Assembly: GCA_019634575.1 (NCBI GenBank)
Contig: JAHCAY010000001.1
Span: 2,914,001-2,978,000, forward strand
DNA length: 64,000 nucleotides
Reading direction: 5' to 3'
DNA from: Candidatus Didemnitutus sp.
Lineage (GTDB): Bacteria > Verrucomicrobiota > Verrucomicrobiia > Opitutales > Opitutaceae
Shown: positions 24,521 through 32,549 of the stretch, piece after piece
How the letters are laid out: each line of letters begins with the position of its first letter
How positions within the stretch are numbered: the stretch's first letter is position 1
Notes under the pieces: model-generated
What the model was told of the DNA's origin: nothing
Databases searched by the model: none
The model's input: the letters and a program-made list of their open reading frames with translations, nothing else
Program-made: the position numbers and the translations under genes

Positions 24521-26338
24521 TTAGCGCTTTTTCTTCGGCGTCACGTTCTTCAAACCGTCGGAGCCGACGGCGCCGGCGAGTTGCGGCTCGGGCATTTTGT
24601 TGATGAACATCTGCTGGCCGATCGAGAACAGCGCGTTGATGCTCGAGTAGAGCGCGAGCGCGGAGGCGAAGTTGTAGCAGAAGAGCGCGAACATCCACGG
24701 CATGAACTTCATCATCGTGGCCTGTGCCGGGTCGACGTTGGGCGCGGTCGGCGTGAGCTTCATCTGATAAATCATCGTCGCGCCCATGATGATGGGGAGG
24801 ATGTTGATGTTCAGATGGGTCAGGCCGAGCAGCGGCAGCGTGACGGCGCCGAAGGAGTAGACGGTGTCGGGCGCGGACAGGTCGACGGCCCAGAGGAACG
24901 GCGCGAAGCGGAGCTCGGCGGCGCCCTGGAGCACGGCGAAGAAGCCGATGAAGAGCGGCATCGTGATGAGAATCGGGATGCAACCGCCGAGCGGGTTGAC
25001 CTTGTTCTCCTTGTAGATGCGCATCATCGCTTCCTGCGCCTTCTGGGGGTTGTCCTTGTATTTCTCGCGCGACTCCTGGATGAGCGGCATGAGCTTCTGC
25101 ATGCGCTTGGCGGAGCGGGACGCGGCGAGCGTGAAGGGCAGCGTGACGACCTTGAGCAGGATCGTCATGACGACGATGGCCCAGCCCCAGTTCGGGATGA
25201 AGCTGTGCACCTTGGCGAGCAGCCAGATCATACCCGGGCCGACGTATTGGGAGAGGAAGATCTTGTTGAAGAAGAACGGGGCGAAATTCATCACCTTGTC
25301 CTCGTTCTTCTTGAAGTGATCGGTGGCGGAGAGGCGGCTGTATTCCTTCGGGCCGACGTAATAGGTGGCGCTCCACTTGGCGCTGCCGCTGGCCGGGATG
25401 GGCTTCAGGTCGACGAGCAGTTCGCCGGTGATCGCGTAGGCGGAACGATCCTCGACCGGCTTCAGCGGATCGATTTTCAGGCGCTCGATGCGCAGGCCGA
25501 CGCCGGGCTCGTCAGGCGTGAGGATGGCGGCGAAGAACTGGTTTTTGACCGCGGCCCAGGTGACCGGGGCGATCTTGTCCATGAACGGCAGCGGCGGGCT
25601 CGAGGTGAAGAAGCCGCCGCCGGCGAGTTCGTCGCGGCGGATGAATTCCGTGCCGTCGTCGTTGTAGTAGCCGGCGTTGACATACATGCCCGTGTCGAGC
25701 GGGCCGAGCGGCGCGGCGGTGCCGAGGTTGAGCGAGGTGCGCGGGAGCGGGAGCGCTTGCGCGGTGAGGTTGCGGAAGGTCGTCTCGTGGCGGATTTGAT
25801 ACGGGTCGCCGGCGGTGCCGCCGAGCAGTTCGTAGCGGCGCGTGACCTCGAGTTTGCCGTCGACGACGATGCGGTAGACAACGGTGTTGGCGGTGTGCGA
25901 GACGAGTTCGTAGCGCGCGTCCTTATCGGCGCCGGGCAGCGTGCCGAAGCTGAGCGCGGGCGCGGCTTGCGGGGCGTTGAGGGTGTAGCGGGCGTCGGAC
26001 GGTTTGCCGTGCGCGTCGAGCGTGGCGGAGTGTTTTTTCAGTTCGACGTGGTCGATGGCGCCGCCGGCGGTGGTGAAGCGGACGTTCACGAAGTCGTTGC
26101 CGAGTGTGACGTATTCCGCGGGGGCGTTGCTGGCGGGCTGGGCGGCGGAGAGCGTGGTGTCGGCCGGCGAATGCGCGGGGCCGGCCGCGGGCGCCGCGTT
26201 CGTCGCGACGGGACTCGTGACCGGCGTGGACGGAATCACGGGCTTCGGCGGCGGCGGCGAGAATTTCGCGCTGAAATAGAAGGCGAGCATGGCGGCCACG
26301 AGGAGCAGCACGCCGATGGCGGTGTTTTTCTTGTCCAT
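24521..26338 (-). CDS. yidC: Membrane protein insertase YidC
   Basis: 605 residues. The first membrane segment (NTAIGVLLLVAAMLAFYFSA) is followed by a large periplasmic beta-sandwich domain (about 60-380, typical of Gram-negative YidC), then the conserved insertase core of five segments (about 385-570) including GWAIVVMTILLKVVTLPFT and GGCIPILITMPLFIGFFAVL. The C-terminal tail is basic (VTPKKKR). It inserts and folds inner-membrane proteins with or without SecYEG. It is the fourth gene of the classic rpmH-rnpA-yidD-yidC cluster, 25 bases after yidD. Confidence 0.96.
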   Translation of the reverse strand: MDKKNTAIGVLLLVAAMLAFYFSAKFSPPPPKPVIPSTPVTSPVATNAAPAAGPAHSPADTTLSAAQPASNAPAEYVTLGNDFVNVRFTTAGGAIDHVELKKHSATLDAHGKPSDARYTLNAPQAAPALSFGTLPGADKDARYELVSHTANTVVYRIVVDGKLEVTRRYELLGGTAGDPYQIRHETTFRNLTAQALPLPRTSLNLGTAAPLGPLDTGMYVNAGYYNDDGTEFIRRDELAGGGFFTSSPPLPFMDKIAPVTWAAVKNQFFAAILTPDEPGVGLRIERLKIDPLKPVEDRSAYAITGELLVDLKPIPASGSAKWSATYYVGPKEYSRLSATDHFKKNEDKVMNFAPFFFNKIFLSQYVGPGMIWLLAKVHSFIPNWGWAIVVMTILLKVVTLPFTLAASRSAKRMQKLMPLIQESREKYKDNPQKAQEAMMRIYKENKVNPLGGCIPILITMPLFIGFFAVLQGAAELRFAPFLWAVDLSAPDTVYSFGAVTLPLLGLTHLNINILPIIMGATMIYQMKLTPTAPNVDPAQATMMKFMPWMFALFCYNFASALALYSSINALFSIGQQMFINKMPEPQLAGAVGSDGLKNVTPKKKR

Positions 26339-26363
26339 GAATGAAGGTGTCGGCGATCAGCGG

Positions 26364-26687
26364 TCAGCTTTCAGCCGGCGTGATCGGAGATGAGATTTTG
26401 ATGCAGGAGAATTTTCGCGCCGGCACCGGGTCCAGGCCGCCGGGGTGCCACGGGCCGCATTTCGCGAGGCGACGCACCGTGAGCGCGAGTCCGGCGAGGA
26501 GGCCGTGTTCGCGCAGCGCCTCGCGGGCGTAGTGCGAGCAGGTCGGCGCGAAGCGGCAGCCGCAGGACGGCGCGGCGACGGCGAGCGCCGGGGAAACGAG
26601 TTTTTGGTAGAGCCAGAGCAACGCGTCCACGGCGCGCGCAGGCAGGCGGGCGGCGAAACGGAACGCGGTGTGGATCGGCTCAGGCAT
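26364..26687 (-). CDS. yidD: Membrane protein insertion efficiency factor YidD
   Basis: 107 residues with the YidD hallmarks: LYQKLVSPALAVAAPSCGCRF, then PTCSHYAREAL and the CGPWHPGGLDPV motif near the C-terminus. YidD is a small membrane-associated protein that supports YidC function. Its start overlaps the end of rnpA by 8 bases, the usual arrangement. A Lys/Ile-rich tail (FSCIKISSPITPAES) extends slightly past the family core. Confidence 0.95.
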   Translation of the reverse strand: MPEPIHTAFRFAARLPARAVDALLWLYQKLVSPALAVAAPSCGCRFAPTCSHYAREALREHGLLAGLALTVRRLAKCGPWHPGGLDPVPARKFSCIKISSPITPAES

Positions 26688-27081
26688 GAGGTGGCGTGGC
26701 GGGAGCCAATTTCCGACAGGCGGTGATGAATCTTTGCTCCACCTCGGCGTAGGGCTGGCGGAGCGCGGCGGCGCGGGCGGTCAACACGAGGTCGAGCCCG
26801 GCGGGCACGAGGTGCTGGTGCTTGCGGTAGATCTCGCGCAGGCGGCGCTTGGCGCGGTTGCGCAGGACGGCGGCGTTGCCGACGGCGGCCTTGGAGGCGA
26901 CCACGCCCACGCGGGCGGGGGTCGCGTCTTCCGGCGCGGGCCGGGCGCGCCAGACGAGTTGAAACGCGCCGCAATCGGCGCGGCGACCGTGCTCGCGTGC
27001 GGCGCGGAAGTCGCGGTTGCGCTTCACGCGCTGCGCAGCGCGGAGGCGCTGCGACGGCGGAGGCGTGTCAGCGCCGGGCAC
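26680..27081 (-). CDS. rnpA: Ribonuclease P protein component
   Basis: 133 residues with the RnpA core: LRAAQRVKRNRDFRAAREHG at the N-terminus, ARVGVVASKAAVGNAAVLRN and the RNR-type motif RNRAKRRLREIYRKH. It binds the RNase P RNA for tRNA 5' maturation. It is located 12 bases after rpmH and overlaps yidD, so it is translated from the ribosomal-protein promoter. Confidence 0.95.
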   Translation of the reverse strand: MPGADTPPPSQRLRAAQRVKRNRDFRAAREHGRRADCGAFQLVWRARPAPEDATPARVGVVASKAAVGNAAVLRNRAKRRLREIYRKHQHLVPAGLDLVLTARAAALRQPYAEVEQRFITACRKLAPATPPHA

Positions 27082-27093
27082 GGCGGGTGGAAA

Positions 27094-27231
27094 TCAGACG
27101 ACGGTCAGGCGCTTGCGGCCCTTGCGGCGGCGGGAGGCGAGGACCTTGCGGCCACCGCGAGTGGCCTTGCGGGCGCGGTAACCGATCTTGCGAGCGCGCT
27201 TCTTGCGGTGCGGACGGAATGTAGGTTGCAT
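27094..27231 (-). CDS. rpmH: Ribosomal protein bL34
   Basis: 45 residues, [20 protein letters not shown] onward, ending KRLTVV. This is the standard bL34 sequence apart from the basic [18 protein letters not shown] segment common to the family. It is the first gene of rpmH-rnpA-yidD-yidC. dnaA and the origin region, often adjacent in other phyla, are not upstream here. Confidence 0.97.
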   Translation of the reverse strand: MQPTFRPHRKKRARKIGYRARKATRGGRKVLASRRRKGRKRLTVV

Positions 27232-27255
27232 GGTTTTGTTAAAAAAAGAGGGCCA

Positions 27256-27284
27256 ACGTCAGTGGAGGGGCGGGGGGGTGTCAA
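27256..27284 (-). promoter_or_regulatory. Candidate promoter of the rpmH operon
   Basis: On the minus strand a perfect TTGACA (27284-27279) is followed 17 bases later by TGACGT (27261-27256), a weak -10, with the ATG 25 bases further on. The -35 match and position are good; the -10 is not. Confidence 0.4.
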
Positions 27285-27381
27285 GCGTCAGGATTGAGAG
27301 GCAATCCTGCGTCCGCCCCGGCGCAAGTGCGCCGTCGTTACAAGTCCGCTCGTCCTTTCGGCCCACAGGCGGTCCTTCGGA

Positions 27382-27475
27382 TCGTTCTCGTTCTCTTAAT
27401 CTTTCTCTTTCTCCCGGCAAAAGCAGGTCCGGAAGTTCTGGGAGAACGATTAGGAGAAATGGAGAACGAGAACGA
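27382..27475. repeat. Polypurine/polypyrimidine palindrome, copy C (diverged)
   Basis: Left arm TCGTTCTCGTTCTCTTAATC and a purine-rich right arm ending GGAGAACGAGAACGA enclose a GC-rich loop. The centre of the arm (TTCTCTTAATCTTTCTC) matches copies A and B, but outer bases differ (CGTT in place of CTTT), with compensating changes on both arms. Confidence 0.65.
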
Positions 27476-27586
27476 AGAGGCGTCGGGCAAAGGGCTGGCC
27501 TCGCGCGGGCTTTGTGAACACGTTGCGCACAAAATAGCCTTTGCCTCCGCCTCCGCCCGGCGCACGGTCAGGCTCGTGTCCGACGC

Positions 27587-28516
27587 ATGCAAAAAGACCC
27601 CTTCACCGGAGGAGAAACATTCCTCGAAGGCCCCCGGCTCCCCGGCGGCGAAGCATGGGCAGGGATTCTGGACCGTCACGGGCAACGACTTCGGGCGCTC
27701 GATCAAGTGGGCACGAAAGCAGCCCAATGCGCTTTCGGAACACATCAAGACCGCCCGCTCGTCCTCGCTCCCGGAGACGAAGTAGGCCTGCTGGAGCTCG
27801 CCGAGCCGCGCTGGGCGGAGCTCGGTGACGCCATCCGAGCGTTCCGTGCGACACTGCCGTTGGTGCGGTTGGAGGACTTCGGCTTCGACTCGGAGCTCGA
27901 CGACCCGTTCGAGAGCAACACCACGCGCCTGCACCGCATCGGCGGAGGCGTGGAGGCGCTGGCGTTCGCCGACGCGCAACAATCGGTCTACAAGTTCTTC
28001 CTCTTCCGCGAAGGCGGCGACGTCGGCGCGACGTTCCGCTTCGATCGCGGCGATGACGGCCTGATTGTCGCGACTGCCGTGCCGGGCAGCTACCGGCGCT
28101 TGTTCGAAAAGCTCCGCCTCACGCATATCGTCGGCATGCCGACGGAGCTCGTGGGCATCACGCCCGAAGGCGTGCTCGTGGCGAAGCAGACCTACGGCCG
28201 GCCGTTGCCGGAAAAGGCGGATGTCTCGGGGCTCGACCCCGAGCGGTTCATCCCGATCCCCTCGCGTTTCTTGCGCGCCGACCGCGATCACCCGCGCCTG
28301 GCCTTTCTCGACGGCGAACCGTGGCTGGTGGCCGACACGCACGATCGCAATGTCGTGCGCGACGAACGCGGCGAACTGCGCGTGATCGATCTGGTGGCGG
28401 CGCCCTTGACGCGCGAGTTGCTCGACCGTGCGCCGCTCTTCAGCGATTGGATTGGGCGCGCCAAACTCGATCCGCGCGCGCAGGTGCTCGCGCCGGTGAA
28501 CGACGATGAACTGTGA
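27587..28516 (+). CDS. Putative kinase-fold protein (polyvalent/HipA-like), unknown target
   Basis: 309 residues. The N-terminal half contains a possible nucleotide-binding strand QQSVYKFFLFREGG (candidate Lys near residue 131). The C-terminal half has VADTHDRNVVRDERGELRVIDLVAAPLT, which fits the D-x-H-x-x-N catalytic loop and the following I-D metal motif of PI3K/HipA-type and polyvalent-protein kinases. There is no signal peptide or membrane segment, and no toxin-antitoxin partner is adjacent. The gene stands alone between two intergenic repeats. The fold assignment rests on these short motifs only; it could equally be a degenerate, non-catalytic member. Confidence 0.5.
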   Translation: MQKDPFTGGETFLEGPRLPGGEAWAGILDRHGQRLRALDQVGTKAAQCAFGTHQDRPLVLAPGDEVGLLELAEPRWAELGDAIRAFRATLPLVRLEDFGFDSELDDPFESNTTRLHRIGGGVEALAFADAQQSVYKFFLFREGGDVGATFRFDRGDDGLIVATAVPGSYRRLFEKLRLTHIVGMPTELVGITPEGVLVAKQTYGRPLPEKADVSGLDPERFIPIPSRFLRADRDHPRLAFLDGEPWLVADTHDRNVVRDERGELRVIDLVAAPLTRELLDRAPLFSDWIGRAKLDPRAQVLAPVNDDEL

Positions 28517-28524
28517 ATTTTCCT

Positions 28525-28664
28525 AACCACAGATGAACACAGATGGACACAGATGCGGTGTTGGTCTCGGTTCGGGCCCGGTCGCCAATGCGGTCCCGAT
28601 GTTCGTTCCAGTGCGGGCGCGCGTGGCCGGGGTTTTATCTGTGTGCATCGGTGTCCATCTGTGG
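28525..28664. repeat. Inverted ACACAGATG array element
   Basis: The left end has three direct units (ACCACAGATGA / ACACAGATGG / ACACAGATG, 28525-28555). The right end carries the complementary units (ATCTGTGTGCATCGG, TGTCCATCTGTGG, 28637-28664). About 80 bases of GC-rich sequence lie between. It abuts the next gene, whose ATG is at 28679. Elements built the same way lie at 35535 and 50591. Confidence 0.75.
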
Positions 28665-28678
28665 CTTCTGCTGCTCAG

Positions 28679-29647
28679 ATGACTTGGCTCCGCGCCAACG
28701 CCTTTCTGTTCGGACTGCTCGCGGTCACGGCGCTGGCGTTCGTGTTTCCCGCGCCGGCCGCGCGCGGCGGTTGGATGCAGCCGGAACTGCTGACGAATGT
28801 CGGCGTCGCGCTGATCCTTTTCCTGCAAGGCTGGTCGCTGCCGTTCGAAAAAGTCCGCGAGGGCGCGGCGAACTGGCGGCTGCACGTCGTCGTGCAGCTG
28901 TTCACGTTTGCCGTGTTTCCGCTCGTGGGACTCGGACTCAACGCGCTCGTGCCGACGTTTTGGCCGGCGATGCCGGGCGCGATCCGCGACGGATTTCTCT
29001 ATCTCTGCGTGCTGCCGTCGACGGTCTCGAGTTCGGTCGTGTTCACCTCGGTGGCGCGCGGCAACACGGCGGGCGCGCTGTTCAACGCCGCGTTCTCGAA
29101 TGTCCTCGGCGTGCTGCTCACGCCTCTCCTCGTGCAGCTGCTGATGCGCACGACCGGCCAGACCACGCCGATCGGTCCGCTGCTGTTGAAAATCACCGCG
29201 CTCACGCTCGCGCCGTTCGCATGCGGCGCGCTGGCGCGCACGCGCGCCGCGGCGTGGATCGACGCGCGGAAGAAATGGGTCACGCGTCTGAGCAACGGCG
29301 CGATCCTCTTCATGGTCTACGCGGCGTTCTGCGATTCGGTGCAGGACCGTGTGTGGCAGCGGCACGGCGCCGACGTGACGCTCGCGACGCTCGCGCTCGC
29401 GGTCGGGTTGTTCGCCTTCATGTCCGTGCTGATCGCGGCGTCGTGTCGCGCGCTGCGGCTGAATCGCGAGGATTTCATCGCGGGCTATTTCTGCGCGGTG
29501 AAGAAGACGCTCGCGATGGGCGTGCCGCTGGCGGTGCTGATCTTCGGCGCGCGCGTGGATCTTTCGCTGATTCTGCTGCCGATCATGTTCTATCACCCGG
29601 TGCAGCTGCTCGTGAACGGCGTGCTGGCGAACCGCTGGGGCCGCTGA
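28679..29647 (+). CDS. Bile acid:sodium symporter-like transporter (SBF_like)
   Basis: 322 residues with about ten membrane segments, starting MTWLRANAFLFGLLAVTALA. Family motifs include LILFLQGWSLPFEKVREGA, LPSTVSSSVVFTSVARGN (the conserved crossover region) and CAVKKTLAMGVPLAVLIF near the C-terminus. This matches the SBF_like (YfeH-type) branch of the BASS superfamily, which moves organic anions with sodium. The substrate is unknown. The frame is open through the upstream repeat, but the hydrophobic start at 28679 is the sensible one. No operon partner. Confidence 0.88.
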   Translation: MTWLRANAFLFGLLAVTALAFVFPAPAARGGWMQPELLTNVGVALILFLQGWSLPFEKVREGAANWRLHVVVQLFTFAVFPLVGLGLNALVPTFWPAMPGAIRDGFLYLCVLPSTVSSSVVFTSVARGNTAGALFNAAFSNVLGVLLTPLLVQLLMRTTGQTTPIGPLLLKITALTLAPFACGALARTRAAAWIDARKKWVTRLSNGAILFMVYAAFCDSVQDRVWQRHGADVTLATLALAVGLFAFMSVLIAASCRALRLNREDFIAGYFCAVKKTLAMGVPLAVLIFGARVDLSLILLPIMFYHPVQLLVNGVLANRWGR

Positions 29648-29660
29648 GGTTTGCCTGTCT

Positions 29661-29709
29661 TGTGAGAGCGAGCTTGCTCGCGACGGCGCGCCGCGGGCGG
29701 GCTCCCACA
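29661..29709. repeat. Intergenic palindrome, TGTGAGAGC ... GCTCCCACA
   Basis: Outer arms TGTGAGAGC (29661-29669) and GCTCCCACA (29701-29709) are complementary at eight of nine positions. An inner AGCGAGCTTGCTCGCGA palindrome adds a second hairpin. It follows the SBF-like gene and looks like another REP-type element. Confidence 0.6.
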
Positions 29710-29713
29710 GGGG

Positions 29714-29742
29714 AAAACAAAAGGCGCGGCCTCAGCCGCGCC
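29714..29742 (-). terminator. Intrinsic terminator of the peroxiredoxin gene
   Basis: On the minus strand an 8-bp stem GGCGCGGC / GCCGCGCC with a TGAG loop (29742-29723) is followed by TTTTGTTTTCC. It lies 29 bases after the peroxiredoxin stop. Confidence 0.8.
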
Positions 29743-29771
29743 GATGAATGCAGAATGCGTGTGCGCCGCGC

Positions 29772-30305
29772 TCAGCTTTTCTGTGCCGCGATGAAATCGA
29801 GGATCACCTTCGCCTGCTCGGTCGTCGTGCCCTTGTAGTCGGTGTAGACGATCTTGCCGTCCTTGATGAGGTAGGCGGAGCGCGAGGCGAATTCGCCGAC
29901 CATCGGGACGTTGCGCGTCGGCACGCCGAAGGCGTTGATCACCGTCTTGTCGGTGTCGGCGATGAGCGTGAACGGCAGATTGTATTTCTGCTTAAACTCC
30001 GTCTGCGCCTTCACGTCGTCGTGGCTGACGCCGATGACGGCGACGCCGATTTTCGTGAGCGCTTCGTAGCCGTCGCGCAGCGAGCAGCCCTGCTTCGTGC
30101 AGCCGGGAGTGTCGGCCTTGGGATAGAAATAGACGAGCGTGTAGGCGTGCTGCCGATAGACGTCGGCGAGGTCGAGCTTGGCGCCGGTGTCGGTGGTGCC
30201 GGTGACGGAGGGGGCGGCGTCGCCGACCTTGACGGGCTCGGCGTTCGAGGTGGCGAAAAAGAGCATGGCGGTGGCGAGGGTGAAGAGGAGGCGCGTGGAT
30301 TTCAT
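29772..30305 (-). CDS. Periplasmic peroxiredoxin (BCP/PrxQ-type)
   Basis: 177 residues with a signal peptide (MKSTRLLFTLATAMLFFATSNA). The PrxQ/BCP core has FYPKADTPGCTKQGCSLRD, giving peroxidatic and resolving cysteines five residues apart. VIGVSHDDVKAQTEFKQKY and the YLIKDGKIVYTDY strand follow. It reduces hydroperoxides with a thioredoxin-like partner. The signal peptide places it in the periplasm, unlike cytoplasmic BCP. It is divergent from the outer-membrane barrel gene at 30592 across a 286-base structured spacer, and a terminator follows. Confidence 0.93.
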   Translation of the reverse strand: MKSTRLLFTLATAMLFFATSNAEPVKVGDAAPSVTGTTDTGAKLDLADVYRQHAYTLVYFYPKADTPGCTKQGCSLRDGYEALTKIGVAVIGVSHDDVKAQTEFKQKYNLPFTLIADTDKTVINAFGVPTRNVPMVGEFASRSAYLIKDGKIVYTDYKGTTTEQAKVILDFIAAQKS

Positions 30306-30370
30306 GGTGGGAAGCGGGGTTGGTGCGGCACGCTACGCGGCTTGATCGTTTGCGCAAGTGGAGCGTGACG

Positions 30371-30566
30371 CGCGGATTTTTCCGCGAAATTTCGCCGCGC
30401 CTACGCCAGGCGTCCCACGCTTGGGAAAAAGGCGGCGGCCCGACAATTCCACCGCGGCGAGGTTCCGCACGCTGCGAAAATTTTCTCCCGGAACTTCGCG
30501 GGCGCGCCCGTGTTTCTCTCCGCGTGAACACGCAACCGCGTTCTCCAACGCGGCCCCAAGCGTGGG
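30371..30566. other. Structured leader/spacer before the outer-membrane protein gene
   Basis: It contains a hairpin CGCGGA-TTTT-TCCGCG (30371-30386) and a perfect 12-base inverted repeat, CCCACGCTTGGG (30414-30425) with CCCAAGCGTGGG (30555-30566), enclosing 129 bases and ending 25 bases before the ATG. An inner GTTCCG / CGGAAC pair is also present. It could be a long structured 5' leader, an operator pair or a small RNA. Confidence 0.45.
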
Positions 30567-30591
30567 CACGACCAAGCAACAAACCAAACAC

Positions 30592-31239
30592 ATGAAAAAC
30601 GTTCCTTCCTGCAAAACTTTGATCCTGGCCGCGGCGGTTTCGCTCGGCCTCGCTTCCGCGTCGTTCGCGCAGAGCGCGAATGTCGCCGTGCCGAATCCGG
30701 CCGACACCAAAGCCAACGGCCTGCTCGGCCAGAATTACACCACGCTCGGCTACGGTTACGTCGATCTCGACGGCACCAACGTCCACGCCTCGCGCTTCTC
30801 GCTCGCGGCCAACCAGAGCCTGCGCGAGGGCCTCGATGGCCTTTTCGAATACGGCTACACGCGCTCCAGCTCGTTCGCCGGCACCCGCATCACGCAGCAC
30901 GACCTCATGGCCGGCGCGCGCGCGTATCTGACCTCCGCGGGCTTCAAGCCCTACGTCGAGGCCGGCATCGGCTGGGTGTGGCAGAAGGCCGCGGGCTTCA
31001 GCGACGATTCGTTCGCGTGGGGCCTCGGCGTCGGTGCTGAAATCGATGTCGCGTCCGCCTTCACCGTCACGCCCTACGTGCGTTACGAGGACCTCACCCG
31101 CGGTTCGAACAACGACTCGTGGAACTACGGCGTGAAAGCCAACTACTGGGTCACGAGCCGCGTCGGCATCCAGGCCGGCGTCGAGCGCGACGACGACAAG
31201 AACATGACCTACTCGGTCGGCGCGAACATCCGCTTCTGA
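30592..31239 (+). CDS. Outer-membrane beta-barrel protein (OmpA/OmpX-like)
   Basis: 215 residues with a signal peptide (PSCKTLILAAAVSLGLASAS, cut after SFAQ). Alternating amphipathic strands follow: NYTTLGYGYVDLDGTNVHAS, LFEYGYTRSSSFAGTRITQH, FKPYVEAGIGWVWQKAA, SDDSFAWGLGVGAEIDV, VTPYVRYEDLTRG and VGIQAGVERDDDKNMTYSVG. It ends in NIRF, the C-terminal aromatic signal for BAM insertion. Eight strands fit the OmpX/OmpW/OmpA-N size class. There is no OmpA peptidoglycan-binding domain. Its role may be adhesion, stability or small-molecule passage. A strong plus-strand terminator follows. Confidence 0.85.
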   Translation: MKNVPSCKTLILAAAVSLGLASASFAQSANVAVPNPADTKANGLLGQNYTTLGYGYVDLDGTNVHASRFSLAANQSLREGLDGLFEYGYTRSSSFAGTRITQHDLMAGARAYLTSAGFKPYVEAGIGWVWQKAAGFSDDSFAWGLGVGAEIDVASAFTVTPYVRYEDLTRGSNNDSWNYGVKANYWVTSRVGIQAGVERDDDKNMTYSVGANIRF

Positions 31240-31270
31240 TATTTGGGTCAGACTAAGTGTGTGCAGAACC

Positions 31271-31305
31271 AGCCGCGGCGGCCGCAAGGCGCCGCGGCTT
31301 TTTCC
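31271..31305 (+). terminator. Intrinsic terminator of the outer-membrane protein gene
   Basis: Stem AGCCGCGGC / GCCGCGGCT with an internal GC-rich loop, directly followed by TTTTT and CC. It lies 32 bases after the stop at 31239. Confidence 0.85.
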
Positions 31306-31373
31306 TGGGCGCGCGGGTGGCCCGCAGGGGGAAGCGCGCTTGCGTGATGGCGGCGGGGTGATTGGCTGACTAC

Positions 31374-32549
31374 ATGTCGCCCACCGCGGAGAACGCCCTT
31401 TTGATCGCCCTCGTGGGCGAAGGCGCGGGCGCGGAGGCCGCCGAGCTGGCGGAATTTCTGCGCGCGGCGGCCGAGCGCGGCGACATCACGCTCGTGGACG
31501 CGGCGGCGGATCCGGTTGCGCCGATCGCTCCGGCTGCGCGCATCGTGGTGTTGCGCGGTCTCGCGGCTGACGCGGCGGCGAAATGGCAGGGGCGCGAGCC
31601 GGATTTGATTTTGTCGGCCGCCGATCCGGCGACGCCGGTGCGATTGCAGCAGGCGTGTGCGGAGTATGGCGAATGGACGCGGGTCGGTTTGTGGGGCGGC
31701 GCGTCAGGTGCGGTCGAGATGTCGATCGGCGCGACGTTGCACGCGGTGAAGTTTCCGTTGCGTGGAGCGGCGCTGGCGAGTGTGCAGGCGGCGATGCTGA
31801 CGTCGGCGTCGGCGAAGCTGAATCCGCCGGGCCGCGTCGTGTGGGTGGCGTTCATTTCGTCGGGCTTGAAGGCGTTTTCGCCGGGTGGCGGACGCGTGCG
31901 GCCGATGGTGGCGATCGCGATGCAGGGAACGCTGTTTGGCGGCGCGGTGCAGCTGCTCGGCTGGAACGCGCTCGCGGTGGCGATCGGCGGCGCGTTGATC
32001 GGAGCGTGGGCGGCGCTGCAAGGCGTGGTGCTGCAGTATCTGCTGCTCGGTGACGATCTGGTCGTGACCTATTCGAAGGCGACGGAGTGGCTGATGGCGC
32101 ATCGCGAAGTGGCGGCGCCGTCGCTCGCGGCGGTGATCGTCGCGTGGGCGGTGGTGCATGCGTGCGCCGGCGCCGTGATGGCGCTGGCGGCGTGGTATTG
32201 GCGGGAGGCGCCGCACTGGCTGCAGGCGCGGCTGGCCAATCCGGCGGCGGCGATTTCCCACACCATGCCGGAGCAGCGGCGCTGGCGGCGGGTCGCGCGC
32301 GAGCTGCGGCGCTGGCAATTCTGGCTGCCGTTGCTGGTGGTGGCGGTGGCGCTGCTGCTGATGGGGCGGCCGTGGGAAAAGGTGCTGTGGCTGACGGTGC
32401 GCTTCGTCGCGGTGGGAGCGGTGCTGTTGTCGGTGTTGTCTCTTTTTCAACCCGCCTCGATCGCGCGCGCCTTGCGGCGGCGGGGCTGGTGGGGGCCGGC
32501 GGTGGCGTTCAGCGAGGCGTTGCAACGACGGAAACCGCCATCCGCATGA
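31374..32549 (+). CDS. Polytopic membrane protein of unknown function
   Basis: 391 residues. The N-terminal 150 form a soluble alpha/beta region (ALLIALVGEGAGAEAAELAE; RIVVLRGLAADAAAKW). Five or six membrane segments follow from about residue 175 (AIAMQGTLFGGAVQLLGWNA, AVIVAWAVVHACAGAVMAL, LPLLVVAVALLLMG). A basic stretch RRWRRVARELRRW lies between segments. No family is recognised. The ATG of the MOSC gene overlaps its stop, so the two are translationally coupled, but the functional link is not obvious. Confidence 0.7.
   Translation: MSPTAENALLIALVGEGAGAEAAELAEFLRAAAERGDITLVDAAADPVAPIAPAARIVVLRGLAADAAAKWQGREPDLILSAADPATPVRLQQACAEYGEWTRVGLWGGASGAVEMSIGATLHAVKFPLRGAALASVQAAMLTSASAKLNPPGRVVWVAFISSGLKAFSPGGGRVRPMVAIAMQGTLFGGAVQLLGWNALAVAIGGALIGAWAALQGVVLQYLLLGDDLVVTYSKATEWLMAHREVAAPSLAAVIVAWAVVHACAGAVMALAAWYWREAPHWLQARLANPAAAISHTMPEQRRWRRVARELRRWQFWLPLLVVAVALLLMGRPWEKVLWLTVRFVAVGAVLLSVLSLFQPASIARALRRRGWWGPAVAFSEALQRRKPPSA

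Larger units (their letters stand above)
27232..27586. other. Intergenic region (355 bases) between rpmH and a kinase-like gene
   Basis: Next to rpmH it holds a T-rich leader and a candidate minus-strand promoter with TTGACA at 27284-27279. The middle carries polypurine palindrome copy C (27382-27475). The rest, up to 27586, is GC-rich with no gene or RNA I can recognise. Confidence 0.7.
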
